From positions 1-47,236 of the forward strand of contig JAQBQL010000068.1 in assembly GCA_028287035.1 (NCBI GenBank): a stretch of DNA of 47,236 nt, written 5' to 3'. A program made the position numbers and the translations under genes. Origin of the DNA: Labilithrix sp. GTDB lineage: Bacteria; Myxococcota; Polyangia; Polyangiales; Polyangiaceae. The notes under the pieces were generated by a model. That model was not told the DNA's origin. It saw nothing but the letters and a program-made list of their open reading frames with translations, and searched no databases. Shown here piece by piece: positions 33,393 through 41,377 of this stretch. Within the stretch, counting starts at the first letter, position 1, and each line of letters begins with the position of its first letter.

Positions 33393-35162
33393 TCACTCGC
33401 TGGGGAGCGGGAAGCGACGCGCCACGATCCCGGCGCCCGGGGCGGTGAGATCCTCCCAGCCGATCGCGATCGCCGGCACCGTGCCCCCGGCGGCGACGAC
33501 GGGGTTCTTGCGCTTGCGTGCGGTGCGGCTCGCGGTGAACTCGCTCGACTGGCCGTTGACGTTGTTGAAGAGGAAGCCGGTCGTGCCGCCGAGCATGCGC
33601 GCGTTGACGTTGCCCGAGGCCGCGTCGAGCCACACGGCGACGTACGAGCCGCCGGCGGCGGAGGTGCTCGCGATCGAGGGCGTCGTCTGGTCGCCGTCCT
33701 TGACGACGTCGTTGATGGGGGTCGTCTGGTCGCCGGCGATCTTCACGCCCTTCGCGTCGTACCGCTGCACGAGGATGTCGCCCGCAGAGCTCCAGGTCAC
33801 GGCGAAGCGGCCGTCGGGGAGGGAGGCGACGCGCGGACGCTCGGTGGCGCCGCCCGACTCGTTGACGGTCATCTCGCTGCCTTGCGGCGTGCCGTCCTCG
33901 TTGAGCGTGCGGAGCTTCACGTTGGTACCGCTCTGCCAGACGGCGACCCATCCGGTCGGCGTCGCGGCGAGCGAGACGCCGGTGTTGCCGGTGCCCGTGC
34001 TGATGTCGTTCTGCGTCCCGAGGGTCGCCGGAGGGCTCAGGGTGCGGCCGGCGATCTTGCCGGCGCCCGCGTCCTCCCACGCGATGTAGAGCCGGTCCTT
34101 CGGCCCGGTCGCGATCTGCGGCTTGCCCTGGACGTTCTGCTCACCGGCGCCGCTCGCGCCACCGGTGCCGGGTCCGCCGCCGTTGATGCCGATCGCGGCG
34201 CCCGCGTTGTCGGCGACGAACGAGGTGTCCATCGCGCGGAGGCGCACGTCGATGCCCTGGGTGCCCGGCGTGTCGTCGTCCTCGAAGACGACGTAGTACT
34301 TGCCGTTCAGGAACGCGGCGGACGGGGCACCCTGGGTCCGCGCCGCGGGCGTCGAGGGGAACGCCGCGCCGTTCGTGAGGTAGACGGAGCCGGCGGACAG
34401 CGCCGGCGACTCCTTGGCGGAGATGGGCGAGAGATCGCCGCTCATCGCGCGCGCGCCGACGTCGTCGCGTCCGCCGCTCACCGCATGATCCGTGTAGACC
34501 GCAAGGAACCGTCCGGCGGTGCCGGGCTGCTCGGGCCACAGGAAGAAGGGCAGCTCCTTGTCGTTCGGCCCGCCGGTGGTGGTGCCGGTGAGCGTGCTGC
34601 CGACGGACAGGAGGAGCTCCTTCGACGTGCAGCTGTCGTCGCAGATGGCGCTCCCGCCCGGATCACACTGCTCGGTCGGCTGGATGACCGAGTCGCCGCA
34701 CACCGAGGGCGCGAGGAAGCGGAACATGCGGATCGCGATGGGCAGCGCGTCCTGGTTCACGACCGCGGTCGCGCAGCCGATGGCGAGGGTCGTGTCGCCG
34801 GCGCCCTTCGCGACGGCCGAGAACACGCGGGGCGTCTCCGACTTGGCGATGTCGAGGTCCCCGCAGAACTTCACGCCGCTCGCGCAGTTGGTCGTTCCGA
34901 GCTGGCTCTCGGCGATCGTCCGCGCGGCGCCCGGGCCGTCGGGCAGGTCGGTCTGTCCGACGGCGTCGTCGCACGTGACGCTGCCCTCGAGCACCGTGAG
35001 CGTCAGCGAGCTCGCGCGGTCGAGCAGCGCGCGCGGCACCGCGAGGCTCGGCGCGATCGACACCGCCTGACCGTCGGCGCGTGCCCCGCACCCCGCCGGC
35101 GCGACGAGCGCCGAGAATCCGAGAGACGTCAGGCAGGTGAGGGAGCGACCACGCGTCCACAT
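33393..35162 (-). CDS. Large Cys-rich lipoprotein, probable beta-propeller
   Basis: A 589-aa lipoprotein: signal peptide ending VAPAGC. After ~130 residues comes a Cys-rich motif CGDSVIQPTEQCDPGG followed by CDDSC (about 180-210), which resembles the Myxococcus-type Cys-rich repeat (CGDGxxxxxEECDDGN) of secreted myxobacterial proteins. The C-terminal ~380 residues contain repeated blade-like segments ending in aromatic strands (RLYIAWEDAG; GWVAVWQSG; RFAVTWSSAG; SYVAVWLDA; AIAIGWEDL), which suggests a beta-propeller of at least five blades. It is likely anchored at the cell surface or in the outer membrane. The gene lies 53 nt after the unknown gene and may be the last of the ECF sigma operon. 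The start ATG abuts a 12-bp palindrome and has no visible ribosome binding site. Confidence 0.78.
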   Translation of the reverse strand: MWTRGRSLTCLTSLGFSALVAPAGCGARADGQAVSIAPSLAVPRALLDRASSLTLTVLEGSVTCDDAVGQTDLPDGPGAARTIAESQLGTTNCASGVKFCGDLDIAKSETPRVFSAVAKGAGDTTLAIGCATAVVNQDALPIAIRMFRFLAPSVCGDSVIQPTEQCDPGGSAICDDSCTSKELLLSVGSTLTGTTTGGPNDKELPFFLWPEQPGTAGRFLAVYTDHAVSGGRDDVGARAMSGDLSPISAKESPALSAGSVYLTNGAAFPSTPAARTQGAPSAAFLNGKYYVVFEDDDTPGTQGIDVRLRAMDTSFVADNAGAAIGINGGGPGTGGASGAGEQNVQGKPQIATGPKDRLYIAWEDAGAGKIAGRTLSPPATLGTQNDISTGTGNTGVSLAATPTGWVAVWQSGTNVKLRTLNEDGTPQGSEMTVNESGGATERPRVASLPDGRFAVTWSSAGDILVQRYDAKGVKIAGDQTTPINDVVKDGDQTTPSIASTSAAGGSYVAVWLDAASGNVNARMLGGTTGFLFNNVNGQSSEFTASRTARKRKNPVVAAGGTVPAIAIGWEDLTAPGAGIVARRFPLPSE

Positions 35163-35174
35163 GTCGGGCCCGAC
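35163..35174. promoter_or_regulatory. 12-bp palindrome next to the lipoprotein start codon
   Basis: Perfect palindrome GTCGGGCCCGAC immediately upstream (minus strand) of the lipoprotein ATG, where a ribosome binding site would be expected. It may be an operator or an RNA element; function is unknown. Confidence 0.3.
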
Positions 35175-35215
35175 TCTACCAGGGTCCCGCGTGCCGCGCC
35201 TCGGGTATGGCGGGC

Positions 35216-35884
35216 TCACGGACGCTTGAAGATGCCGGCGAGCCGCACGGTCCACGTGCCGCCTCGGGAGGCCTCCGCGTCCTCGACCGAGCGGACGCCG
35301 ACGAGCGCCAGCGCCGCCTCGAGCTCGGCGCGTGGACCGGCCGTGCCGCCGAGTATCGCGCGCACGTAGCCGTCCTTCGACACGCGGAGCGCGACGCGCG
35401 CCGCCCACTCCGAGGCGACCTCCGGGTCGTCCCCGTCACGGACGGGGTAGCCCGCGGCGATCGCGACCGTCTCGCGCGAGATGCGGACCGCGCATGCCGG
35501 GTACTCCCATGCCTGCCGCGCGCGCTCCTGCTCCGCGTCGAGGATGGCGGCCGCGTGGCCCTCGGCGAGCGACGCTCGCGCCGGGCCGAGGCGTGGATCA
35601 CGGGGGCCGAGACCGAGCGCGGCGACCGCGCCGTCCAGCGTGACGGCCACGAGGGTGGGCGTGGCGCCCCGCTCGGCGAGCAGGCGTCCGAGCCGCGCAC
35701 ACGCGCTGTAGAGATCGCGCGGCGAGCCGTCGCCCGCGAGATGCTCGAGGACGAGCGCGCGGAGCGCATCGGCGCTCGCCGCGACGCGCGCGTCGCCGGG
35801 GTGGAGCGCCTGCGCGGCGTCGTGCTCGCGCCAGCGGAGCTGCGCCTCCTCGAGCTGCCGTTCGGTCAGCGCGCCGCTTACCAC
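35216..35884 (-). CDS. Hypothetical protein in the ECF sigma operon
   Basis: A ~222-aa, Ala/Arg-rich protein that I do not recognise. It begins with a helical segment (ALTERQLEEAQLRWREHD) and has a mixed alpha/beta C-terminal half with WEYPACAVRI, TVAIAAGYPVRDGDDPEVA, LRVSKDGYVRAIL and the closing WTVRLAGIFKRP. There is no signal peptide or membrane helix, so it is probably cytoplasmic. The GTG at 35884 is preferred because it starts 7 nt after the anti-sigma stop. Context suggests a role in, or regulation by, the ECF system. Confidence 0.6.
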   Translation of the reverse strand: MVSGALTERQLEEAQLRWREHDAAQALHPGDARVAASADALRALVLEHLAGDGSPRDLYSACARLGRLLAERGATPTLVAVTLDGAVAALGLGPRDPRLGPARASLAEGHAAAILDAEQERARQAWEYPACAVRISRETVAIAAGYPVRDGDDPEVASEWAARVALRVSKDGYVRAILGGTAGPRAELEAALALVGVRSVEDAEASRGGTWTVRLAGIFKRP

Positions 35885-35891
35885 GAGCCGC

Positions 35892-37100
35892 TCAGAAGCC
35901 GACGGTGCTCGGCGCCTTGGGCGCGGGAGCAGGCCGGGCATTGCCGCCGCCGCCCGTGCCGGCCGCCTTGCCGACGGCCGCGCCGCTCTGCTGATCGAGC
36001 TCGGCGAGCGCCTGCTGCGCCTGCTGACCGTGCGATGCGGTGCTCGCGAGCTTCGTCAGCCTGGCGCGTGCGGAGTCGAGCTGTCCCAGCTTCATCTGGC
36101 AACGTGCCGCGTCGAGCGCCGCCTCGTTGCCGATGTAGCTCCCGGCGCCCCGCGCCGAGACCGCGTCGTAGCGGGGGACGGCCGGTGCGCATCCGCCGTT
36201 GCCGTCCTTCACGCTGTTGGCCGCCCAGAGCGCGGCGTTCTGATCGCCGCCCTGCGCCGCCAGGTCGAAGAGGCGCGTCGCCTCGGCGAAGCTCCGCGCG
36301 CGATAGGCGGCCATGCCTGCGGAGAAGCTGTCCGGCCCGCGGGTCACGGGGGCGGCGACCTGCGCCGCGGCGCCGTAGGCCTGACCCTGGCCAGCGGCCG
36401 CGGGCGCGCCTGCCACGGTACCGGCGTTGCTGACCGCCTCGCCCTCGGACGGGTCACTCGCCATCCGGCCGCTCTTCTCCTCCTGCTCCTTCTTCCGTGG
36501 CTCGCTGGCCTTGTCCTTCGCGGCGAGCTGTCCTCGCGGCTCGTCCGCCAGGCTGTTCGCCGCGGTGGCGGCGGGCGGAAGGGTGGTCGGAACGTTCGCG
36601 CCGTGCGCCGCGGCCGCCGCCTTGTTGTCGAGCGAGTCGCGGTCCCCTGCGCCGCCGGCCGGCGCTTCCACCGCCGGCTCGCCCTTCTCGGTCACGGAGA
36701 CGGCGGCGGACTGCTCGCCGGAGCCGGGCCCGCCGTGACGCGCGCGGATGACGAAGGCGCTCGTCCCGATCATGAGGAGGAAGACCGCCGCCATCGCGGT
36801 CTGGGGGCGCATCGCCCAGCTGCCCGCGAGCGACAGGAGGCGCGCCGCGCGGCCCTGGACGGGAACGACCTTCTGCGCCTCCTTGACCGACGAGAGGATG
36901 CGGTCCTCGAGGCCCGCCGGCAGATCGAGCATGTCGAGCATCGGGGTCGCGACCGCTCGCCGGGTCGCCCGGTAGCCGTCGAGGATCGCAGCGCACCGCG
37001 CGCAGCCCGCCACGTGGCGCTTCAGCGCCGCGCTGGTGACCTCGTCGAGCTCGTCGTAGAGCTCGTCGAGGAGGAGGGGCTCGCACTTCTCGCAGTCCAT
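35892..37100 (-). CDS. Zinc-finger anti-sigma factor with TPR-like extracytoplasmic region
   Basis: A 402-aa protein. The N-terminal anti-sigma (ZAS) domain has the zinc motif His29-x3-Cys33-x2-Cys36, plus Cys3 and Cys6. A single membrane helix lies at about 102-120 (MAAVFLLMIGTSAFVI). The outer part has a low-complexity linker (about 125-270) and Ala-rich helical repeats resembling TPRs (about 275-375; FSAGMAAYRARSFAEATRLFDLAA). By family it holds the ECF sigma factor at the membrane until an envelope signal acts on the outer domain. The gene is 38 nt after the sigma gene and 7 nt before the unknown protein. AGGAG lies ~14 nt upstream of the ATG at 37100, rather far. Confidence 0.9.
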   Translation of the reverse strand: MDCEKCEPLLLDELYDELDEVTSAALKRHVAGCARCAAILDGYRATRRAVATPMLDMLDLPAGLEDRILSSVKEAQKVVPVQGRAARLLSLAGSWAMRPQTAMAAVFLLMIGTSAFVIRARHGGPGSGEQSAAVSVTEKGEPAVEAPAGGAGDRDSLDNKAAAAAHGANVPTTLPPAATAANSLADEPRGQLAAKDKASEPRKKEQEEKSGRMASDPSEGEAVSNAGTVAGAPAAAGQGQAYGAAAQVAAPVTRGPDSFSAGMAAYRARSFAEATRLFDLAAQGGDQNAALWAANSVKDGNGGCAPAVPRYDAVSARGAGSYIGNEAALDAARCQMKLGQLDSARARLTKLASTASHGQQAQQALAELDQQSGAAVGKAAGTGGGGNARPAPAPKAPSTVGF

Positions 37101-37138
37101 CTTCGCTCGATGTCTCCTAGTACGGTTCGGCCCCGAAA

Positions 37139-37768
37139 TCAGCGCAGGGCCCGCGCATCGTCCTCGTAATCGACCAGCGCTTCCTGGAGGCGCTCGAGCG
37201 CGTATCTCATCCGGCTCTTGACGGTGTTCTCCGGCACGCCCGTGATCTGCGCGATCTCCTTGAAGGGGAGGTTCAGGACCTCACGCATCGTGAACACCTC
37301 GCGCTGGTCGTCCGGCAGCTTGTCCACGGCGCGTGCGATGCGCTCCTTGAGCTGCGTCCCGGCCGCCTGCCGCTCGACGCTGGCGTGCGGGTCGGCGGTC
37401 ACCTCACCGAGCGTCGGGCCGTCGCCGTCCTCTCCGCGGCCGTGGTCGAGCGAAGGGTGCTTGCGATGTGCGCCCTTGCGCAGCTGGTCGATGCAGAGAT
37501 TCCGCGTGATCGTGTAGACCCACGTGGTGAACCGGGCCTCGTGCTTGAAGTCGGCGGCGTTCTGCACGACCCGCACGAACGTCTCCTGCACCACGTCCTC
37601 GGCGAGCTGCGGGACGCGGAGCTGCCGGAACGCGAAGTTGAAGAGCGCCCTCTGGTGCCGCCGCACGAGGATCGGGAACGCCGCCCGGTCGCCCTGCTGG
37701 TAACGCAGCATGAGCGTCTCGTCGGGCGGCACGGGGAGATCGCGTGGGGCTGAGGAGCGCTCTGTCAT
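37139..37768 (-). CDS. ECF-type RNA polymerase sigma factor
   Basis: A 209-aa sigma factor with region 2 (about 20-95; FRQLRVPQLAEDVVQETFVRV and FTTWVYTITRNLCIDQLRK) and region 4 (about 140-200; LPDDQREVFTMREVLNLPFKEIAQITGVPENTVKSR, with the helix-turn-helix). Region 3 is absent, as expected for the ECF group (RpoE-like). A ~15-residue Pro-rich N-terminal extension precedes the core. It is first in a probable four-gene minus-strand unit with its anti-sigma factor, an unknown protein and a lipoprotein. A candidate ECF-type promoter lies about 45 nt upstream, which suggests autoregulation. ATG at 37768. Confidence 0.96.
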   Translation of the reverse strand: MTERSSAPRDLPVPPDETLMLRYQQGDRAAFPILVRRHQRALFNFAFRQLRVPQLAEDVVQETFVRVVQNAADFKHEARFTTWVYTITRNLCIDQLRKGAHRKHPSLDHGRGEDGDGPTLGEVTADPHASVERQAAGTQLKERIARAVDKLPDDQREVFTMREVLNLPFKEIAQITGVPENTVKSRMRYALERLQEALVDYEDDARALR

Positions 37769-37812
37769 CGGACCCCATCACCGCGGCGCGACGCATTTCC
37801 TTGGGTGGTCCT

Positions 37813-37838
37813 GACGCACCTGGAAAGCGAAAGTTCTC
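37813..37838 (-). promoter_or_regulatory. Candidate ECF-type promoter of the sigma operon
   Basis: On the minus strand, GAGAACTT (37838-37831) is followed by CGTC (37816-37813), with exactly 16 nt between AAC and CGTC. This fits the AAC-N16-CGTM pattern of many ECF sigma factors. It lies about 45 nt upstream of the sigma start codon. A chance match is possible. Confidence 0.45.
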
Positions 37839-37904
37839 GGGGCGCCGAAACTATCCCACATGGCCCCCGTCGTACAAGGGACGGAAGGTTGCCTCAGCCT
37901 TCGG

Positions 37905-37934
37905 TTGCAACAAAGGAGCCTGCGCGCCTACACT
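37905..37934 (+). promoter_or_regulatory. Candidate housekeeping promoter for the TPR cluster
   Basis: TTGCAA (37905-37910) and TACACT (37929-37934) are separated by 18 nt, each matching four of six bases of the -35 and -10 consensus. It lies about 80 nt upstream of the first gene of the cluster. Confidence 0.35.
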
Positions 37935-37971
37935 CGCTGCGCTTCGCTAGAAATAGTGTCGGCTCGCTTTG

Positions 37972-37990
37972 GGTGCTGAACGTCAGCACC
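37972..37990 (+). promoter_or_regulatory. Perfect dyad in the leader of the TPR cluster
   Basis: GGTGCTGA / TCAGCACC, 8 bp each with a 3-nt ACG spacer, 23 nt before the first start codon and downstream of the candidate promoter. It could be an operator for a dimeric regulator or an mRNA hairpin. Confidence 0.45.
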
Positions 37991-38013
37991 GCGTTCGAAA
38001 GGGAAAAGCACGT

Positions 38014-38907
38014 ATGCGTCGTCAGGCTGTTCAGGTCTCGCGCGATTTTCGGGTCGCGCGGTCTTCGTTGGCGTCGTTTGCGGGCCTGCTCGTGGCCGGC
38101 GCGGTGAGCGTCACCGCTCTCTCCGCATGGGGTCAGGGCACCGCCGCGGGCCAGGCCCCGAAGACGACCACTGCCGCGAAGGACGCAGGCGCCGCCAGCT
38201 CGGCAGGCGATGCGGGCACCGGCGCGCTCATCGCGAGCGGAGCCGACGCGGGCGCACCCGGCCCGGCGGTCCCGATCCCGGACAAGGGCGCGATGGACGG
38301 CGCGACTTACAGCGTCAGGCTTCGTGACCTCGAGGCGCGCGTCGACGAGCTGAAGGACCAGATCCGCCGCAGCCACACGCGCCTCGCGCTCCTCAGCGAC
38401 ACGATCCTGAGCGGCGGCGCCGCCGGATCGCGGGCCGAGGTCCTCTTCAAGAACGAGATGTCGAGCGCCTTCCGCCTGACGCGCGCGCTCTTCGTGGTCG
38501 ACGGCGCGGTGCAGTACAACAAGGCCGACGACTCGGGCGCCCTCGCCGACCAGAAGGAGATCCCGATCTTCTCGGGCTCGATCCCGCCTGGCGATCACAC
38601 CGTGCAGGTCGTCCTGAACTTCCAGGGCAACGGCTTCGGCGTCTTCACGTATCTCCGCGGGTACAAGTTCGAGGTCAAGAGCGCCCACTCGTTCACGTCC
38701 GTCGAGGGCAAGACCCTGTCGCTCATCTCGACCGCGCTCGAGAAGGGCGGCGTCACGACGCCCCTCGAGCAGCGCCCCACCATCGAGTGGGCGGAGAAGG
38801 TCGGCGCGCTCGGCTCGGCGTCCGCGCTCGCGCCCGGAAGCGCCCCTGCGGCGCCTGCGGCGGGCGCCAATGTCGCCGGCAGCATGAGCGTCGGGGGAGG
38901 AAAGTAG
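38014..38907 (+). CDS. Exported coiled-coil/beta-domain protein, first gene of TPR cluster
   Basis: A 297-aa protein I cannot assign to a named family. It has a signal peptide or N-terminal anchor (basic residues 2-16, hydrophobic 18-38, then SAWGQG), followed by an Ala/Gly-rich linker (about 40-95) and a predicted coiled coil (about 98-130; LRDLEARVDELKDQIRRSHT). A ~130-residue beta-rich domain follows (LFVVDGAVQYNKADD; FSGSIPPGDHTVQVVLNF), and the C-terminus is Ala/Gly-rich. The ATG at 38014 begins a good signal peptide with AAGGGA upstream; an in-frame start at 37969 is inside the leader dyad. GGGGGAGG near its end serves the next gene, whose TTG start lies 2 nt after the stop. It is probably a periplasmic part of the same assembly. 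Confidence 0.8.
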   Translation: MRRQAVQVSRDFRVARSSLASFAGLLVAGAVSVTALSAWGQGTAAGQAPKTTTAAKDAGAASSAGDAGTGALIASGADAGAPGPAVPIPDKGAMDGATYSVRLRDLEARVDELKDQIRRSHTRLALLSDTILSGGAAGSRAEVLFKNEMSSAFRLTRALFVVDGAVQYNKADDSGALADQKEIPIFSGSIPPGDHTVQVVLNFQGNGFGVFTYLRGYKFEVKSAHSFTSVEGKTLSLISTALEKGGVTTPLEQRPTIEWAEKVGALGSASALAPGSAPAAPAAGANVAGSMSVGGGK

Positions 38908-38909
38908 CC

Positions 38910-41339
38910 TTGCGCCGCCTTCGTTTCGCACGGCACGCCGCGGCGCTCCTCGCGCTCGGCGTGGCGTGGTCGCCGCGCGCTGCAAAGGCCGCCGATCCCG
39001 ACGGCGACGCGAGCCGCGCGCAGCAGGAGGTCTCGTCCGTCGACCGCGAGAGCGCGTCGGTGCAGGCCGCGATCGACAAGGCGAAGGCGCAGCGTTACTC
39101 GGTCGAGCAGCGCCTCACCAACGGCGAGCTCCTCTTCCGCACCAAGGACTACCCGCGCGCGGTCGTCGTCTTCAGCGAGATCCTCGAGGAGTTCCCGGAC
39201 ACCCCGTCGTACCCCGACGCGCTCTGGCTCCGCGGCGAGACGTTCTACGCGCAGAAGGAATACCTCTCGGCGCGCCGCGACTTCCGCGCGCTGGTCGACC
39301 GCTACCAGGAGCCTCGCTTCAATCCCTACTTCGGCAAGGCCCTCGCGCGCCTCGTCGACGTGTCGCTGCGCATCAACGACATCAAGGGCCTCGACGAGAT
39401 CTTCCAGAAGATCAACCAGGTCCCGCCCGCGCAGGTCGATGCCGCGCTCCTCTACGCGAAGGGCAAGGGCTACTACTTCAAGGGCGACTACGGCGCGTCG
39501 ATGGGCGCGCTCCAGTCGGTCCCGAACGGCACGGGCTACACGCACCAGGCCCGCTACTTCCAGGGCATGGTCGCGATCAAGCAGGCACGTCCGAACGCGG
39601 CCCCGCCGACGCCGGCCGGCTCCGCTCCGAGCGCGCCGGGCGCCCCGGGCTCGCCGCGCGTCGCGCCGACCAACTACAAGGTCGCGATCGAGCACTTCCG
39701 CGCGGCGACCGATCTCCCGCCCGACACGGACGAGCACAAGCACGTCATCGACCTCTCGTGGATGGCCATCGGGCGCCTCCAGTACGAGATGGAGAACTAC
39801 ACGCAGGCCGCCGAGGCGTACTCGAAGGTGGGCCGCGAGTCGCCCGAGTTCGGGACGATGCTCTACGAGCTCGCGTGGGTGTACGTCCGCCTCGGCGACG
39901 TGCAGCGCGCCGAGCGCGCCCTCGAGGTGCTGCAGGTCGCCGACCCGAGCTCGCCGCTCGTCGGTGACGGCACGCTCCTCCGGGCCGACCTCCTCCTCCG
40001 CGCCGGAGCGTTCGACAAGTCGCTCCAGCTCTACACGGGCGTGCGCGAGGAGTACGAGCCGATGCGCGCCAAGCTCGAGGCATTCATCGACACGCAGCCC
40101 GAGCCGCGCGTCTACTACGACAAGCTCTCGCAGCAGCAGCTCGATCTCCTCGACCAGAACGAGCAGATCCCGCCGCTCGCGATCCGCTGGGCGCGCGAGG
40201 CGGAGGACGGCCCCATGGCGTTCGCCGTCATCGACGACGTGAACCAGTGCAAATCGCTGATCCGTCAGAGCTACCAGCTCATCGACAAGCTCAACATCAT
40301 CCTGTCGGCGACGAACCACGTCCGCGCGTTCCCCGAGCTGCAGGCCGGCGAGGAGCGCGCGCTGTCGCTGCTCAACCGGATCTCGCGGATGCGCCTCGGC
40401 ATCGCCAAGGGCATGGACGACGAGGAGCCCCGCGAACTGTCGGGCGACATGGCGGTGGCGCGCGATCAGCGGCGTCAGGCGCAGGGCGTCGTCGGCGGGC
40501 TGCCGATCTCGAGCGGTGAGTTCGCCGAGCGCGACTACGCCGGCATGCGCCAGTGGAACGCCGTCTCGCAGGACCTGTCGCGCCGCGGCGTCGAGGTCGA
40601 CTACCTCAACGCGACGATCAACGGGCTGCGGCGCATGCTGAAGGAGGACGCCCAGCACGGCGTCGCGCGGTCGCCGAACGACGTCGCGCGCTTCAACGCC
40701 GAGCTCGACGAGAACGAGCGCCTCCTCAAGCAGCGTCAGGGCGAGATCGTCGACCTGCGCCGCCAGATCGAGGTCGGCCGCGCGCAGATCGGCATCGGCG
40801 ACGCGCGCTACCAGAACGACGCGGTCGCCCGCGTGCAGTTCCGTGACGCGCTCGAGCGTGAGGTCCTCCTCGCGTCGCAAGGGCAGGGCGGGGCAGGGAC
40901 GCAGCGCTACGCGAGCAAGGTCCGCGCCGCGCTCGAGCAGGCGCGCACCGTCGAGGACCGCCTGGTCCAGCAGTTCGCCGAGCTCGAGCGCCAGGTCGGC
41001 TCCCGCATCGGCGAGGTGCAGGCGAAGGTCGAGGCCGAGCGCCTGAAGATCAACGGCTACAACATGACGCTGGGCGCCTACGACGTGGAGGCCCACGACC
41101 TCGTCGGTCAGGTCGCGCGGCGGAACTTCCTCCTCGTGCGCGACAAGCTGCGCGGGATCATCCTCCGCGCCGACGTCGGGATCACCGAGCAAGCGTGGGA
41201 GGTTCGCGAAGAGGAGCTCGATCGCGTGCACAACCTCCAGACCGAGCGTGCGCGCGAGGAGCAGCTCCTCGACGAGGAGCTGCGCGAGGTGCTCGACGAC
41301 TCGACTGCGCCCGGCGAGCAGAAGCCGCAGACCAAGTGA
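38910..41339 (+). CDS. Periplasmic TPR/coiled-coil protein (809 aa)
   Basis: A secreted protein with a signal peptide (MRRLRFARHAAALLALG..., likely cleaved near AAKAA). Several TPR-like repeats cover about residues 60-430 (NGELLFRTKDYPRAVVVFSEIL; ALWLRGETFYAQKEYLSARRDF; MLYELAWVYVRLGDVQRAERAL), and a mostly coiled-coil C-terminal half runs from about 540 to 790 (Arg/Glu/Gln-rich). A Pro/Ala insert lies near 230-250. The start is TTG at 38910: GGAGG sits 9 nt upstream and the signal peptide begins there, whereas the longer frame upstream is inside the preceding gene. The next gene overlaps or nearly abuts its stop. TPR proteins of this kind act as scaffolds; a named family is not clear. Confidence 0.85.
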   Translation: MRRLRFARHAAALLALGVAWSPRAAKAADPDGDASRAQQEVSSVDRESASVQAAIDKAKAQRYSVEQRLTNGELLFRTKDYPRAVVVFSEILEEFPDTPSYPDALWLRGETFYAQKEYLSARRDFRALVDRYQEPRFNPYFGKALARLVDVSLRINDIKGLDEIFQKINQVPPAQVDAALLYAKGKGYYFKGDYGASMGALQSVPNGTGYTHQARYFQGMVAIKQARPNAAPPTPAGSAPSAPGAPGSPRVAPTNYKVAIEHFRAATDLPPDTDEHKHVIDLSWMAIGRLQYEMENYTQAAEAYSKVGRESPEFGTMLYELAWVYVRLGDVQRAERALEVLQVADPSSPLVGDGTLLRADLLLRAGAFDKSLQLYTGVREEYEPMRAKLEAFIDTQPEPRVYYDKLSQQQLDLLDQNEQIPPLAIRWAREAEDGPMAFAVIDDVNQCKSLIRQSYQLIDKLNIILSATNHVRAFPELQAGEERALSLLNRISRMRLGIAKGMDDEEPRELSGDMAVARDQRRQAQGVVGGLPISSGEFAERDYAGMRQWNAVSQDLSRRGVEVDYLNATINGLRRMLKEDAQHGVARSPNDVARFNAELDENERLLKQRQGEIVDLRRQIEVGRAQIGIGDARYQNDAVARVQFRDALEREVLLASQGQGGAGTQRYASKVRAALEQARTVEDRLVQQFAELERQVGSRIGEVQAKVEAERLKINGYNMTLGAYDVEAHDLVGQVARRNFLLVRDKLRGIILRADVGITEQAWEVREEELDRVHNLQTERAREEQLLDEELREVLDDSTAPGEQKPQTK

Positions 41340-41377
41340 TGAGAAGCGTGGGCGGCGATCCGCACGAGATGAAGCGC

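Noticed and set aside
38595..41231. 878-aa open frame on the minus strand, opposite the 809-aa TPR gene
   Set aside because: Its composition is that of an antisense shadow, it has no recognisable motif, and it lies across two genes with clear signal peptides.
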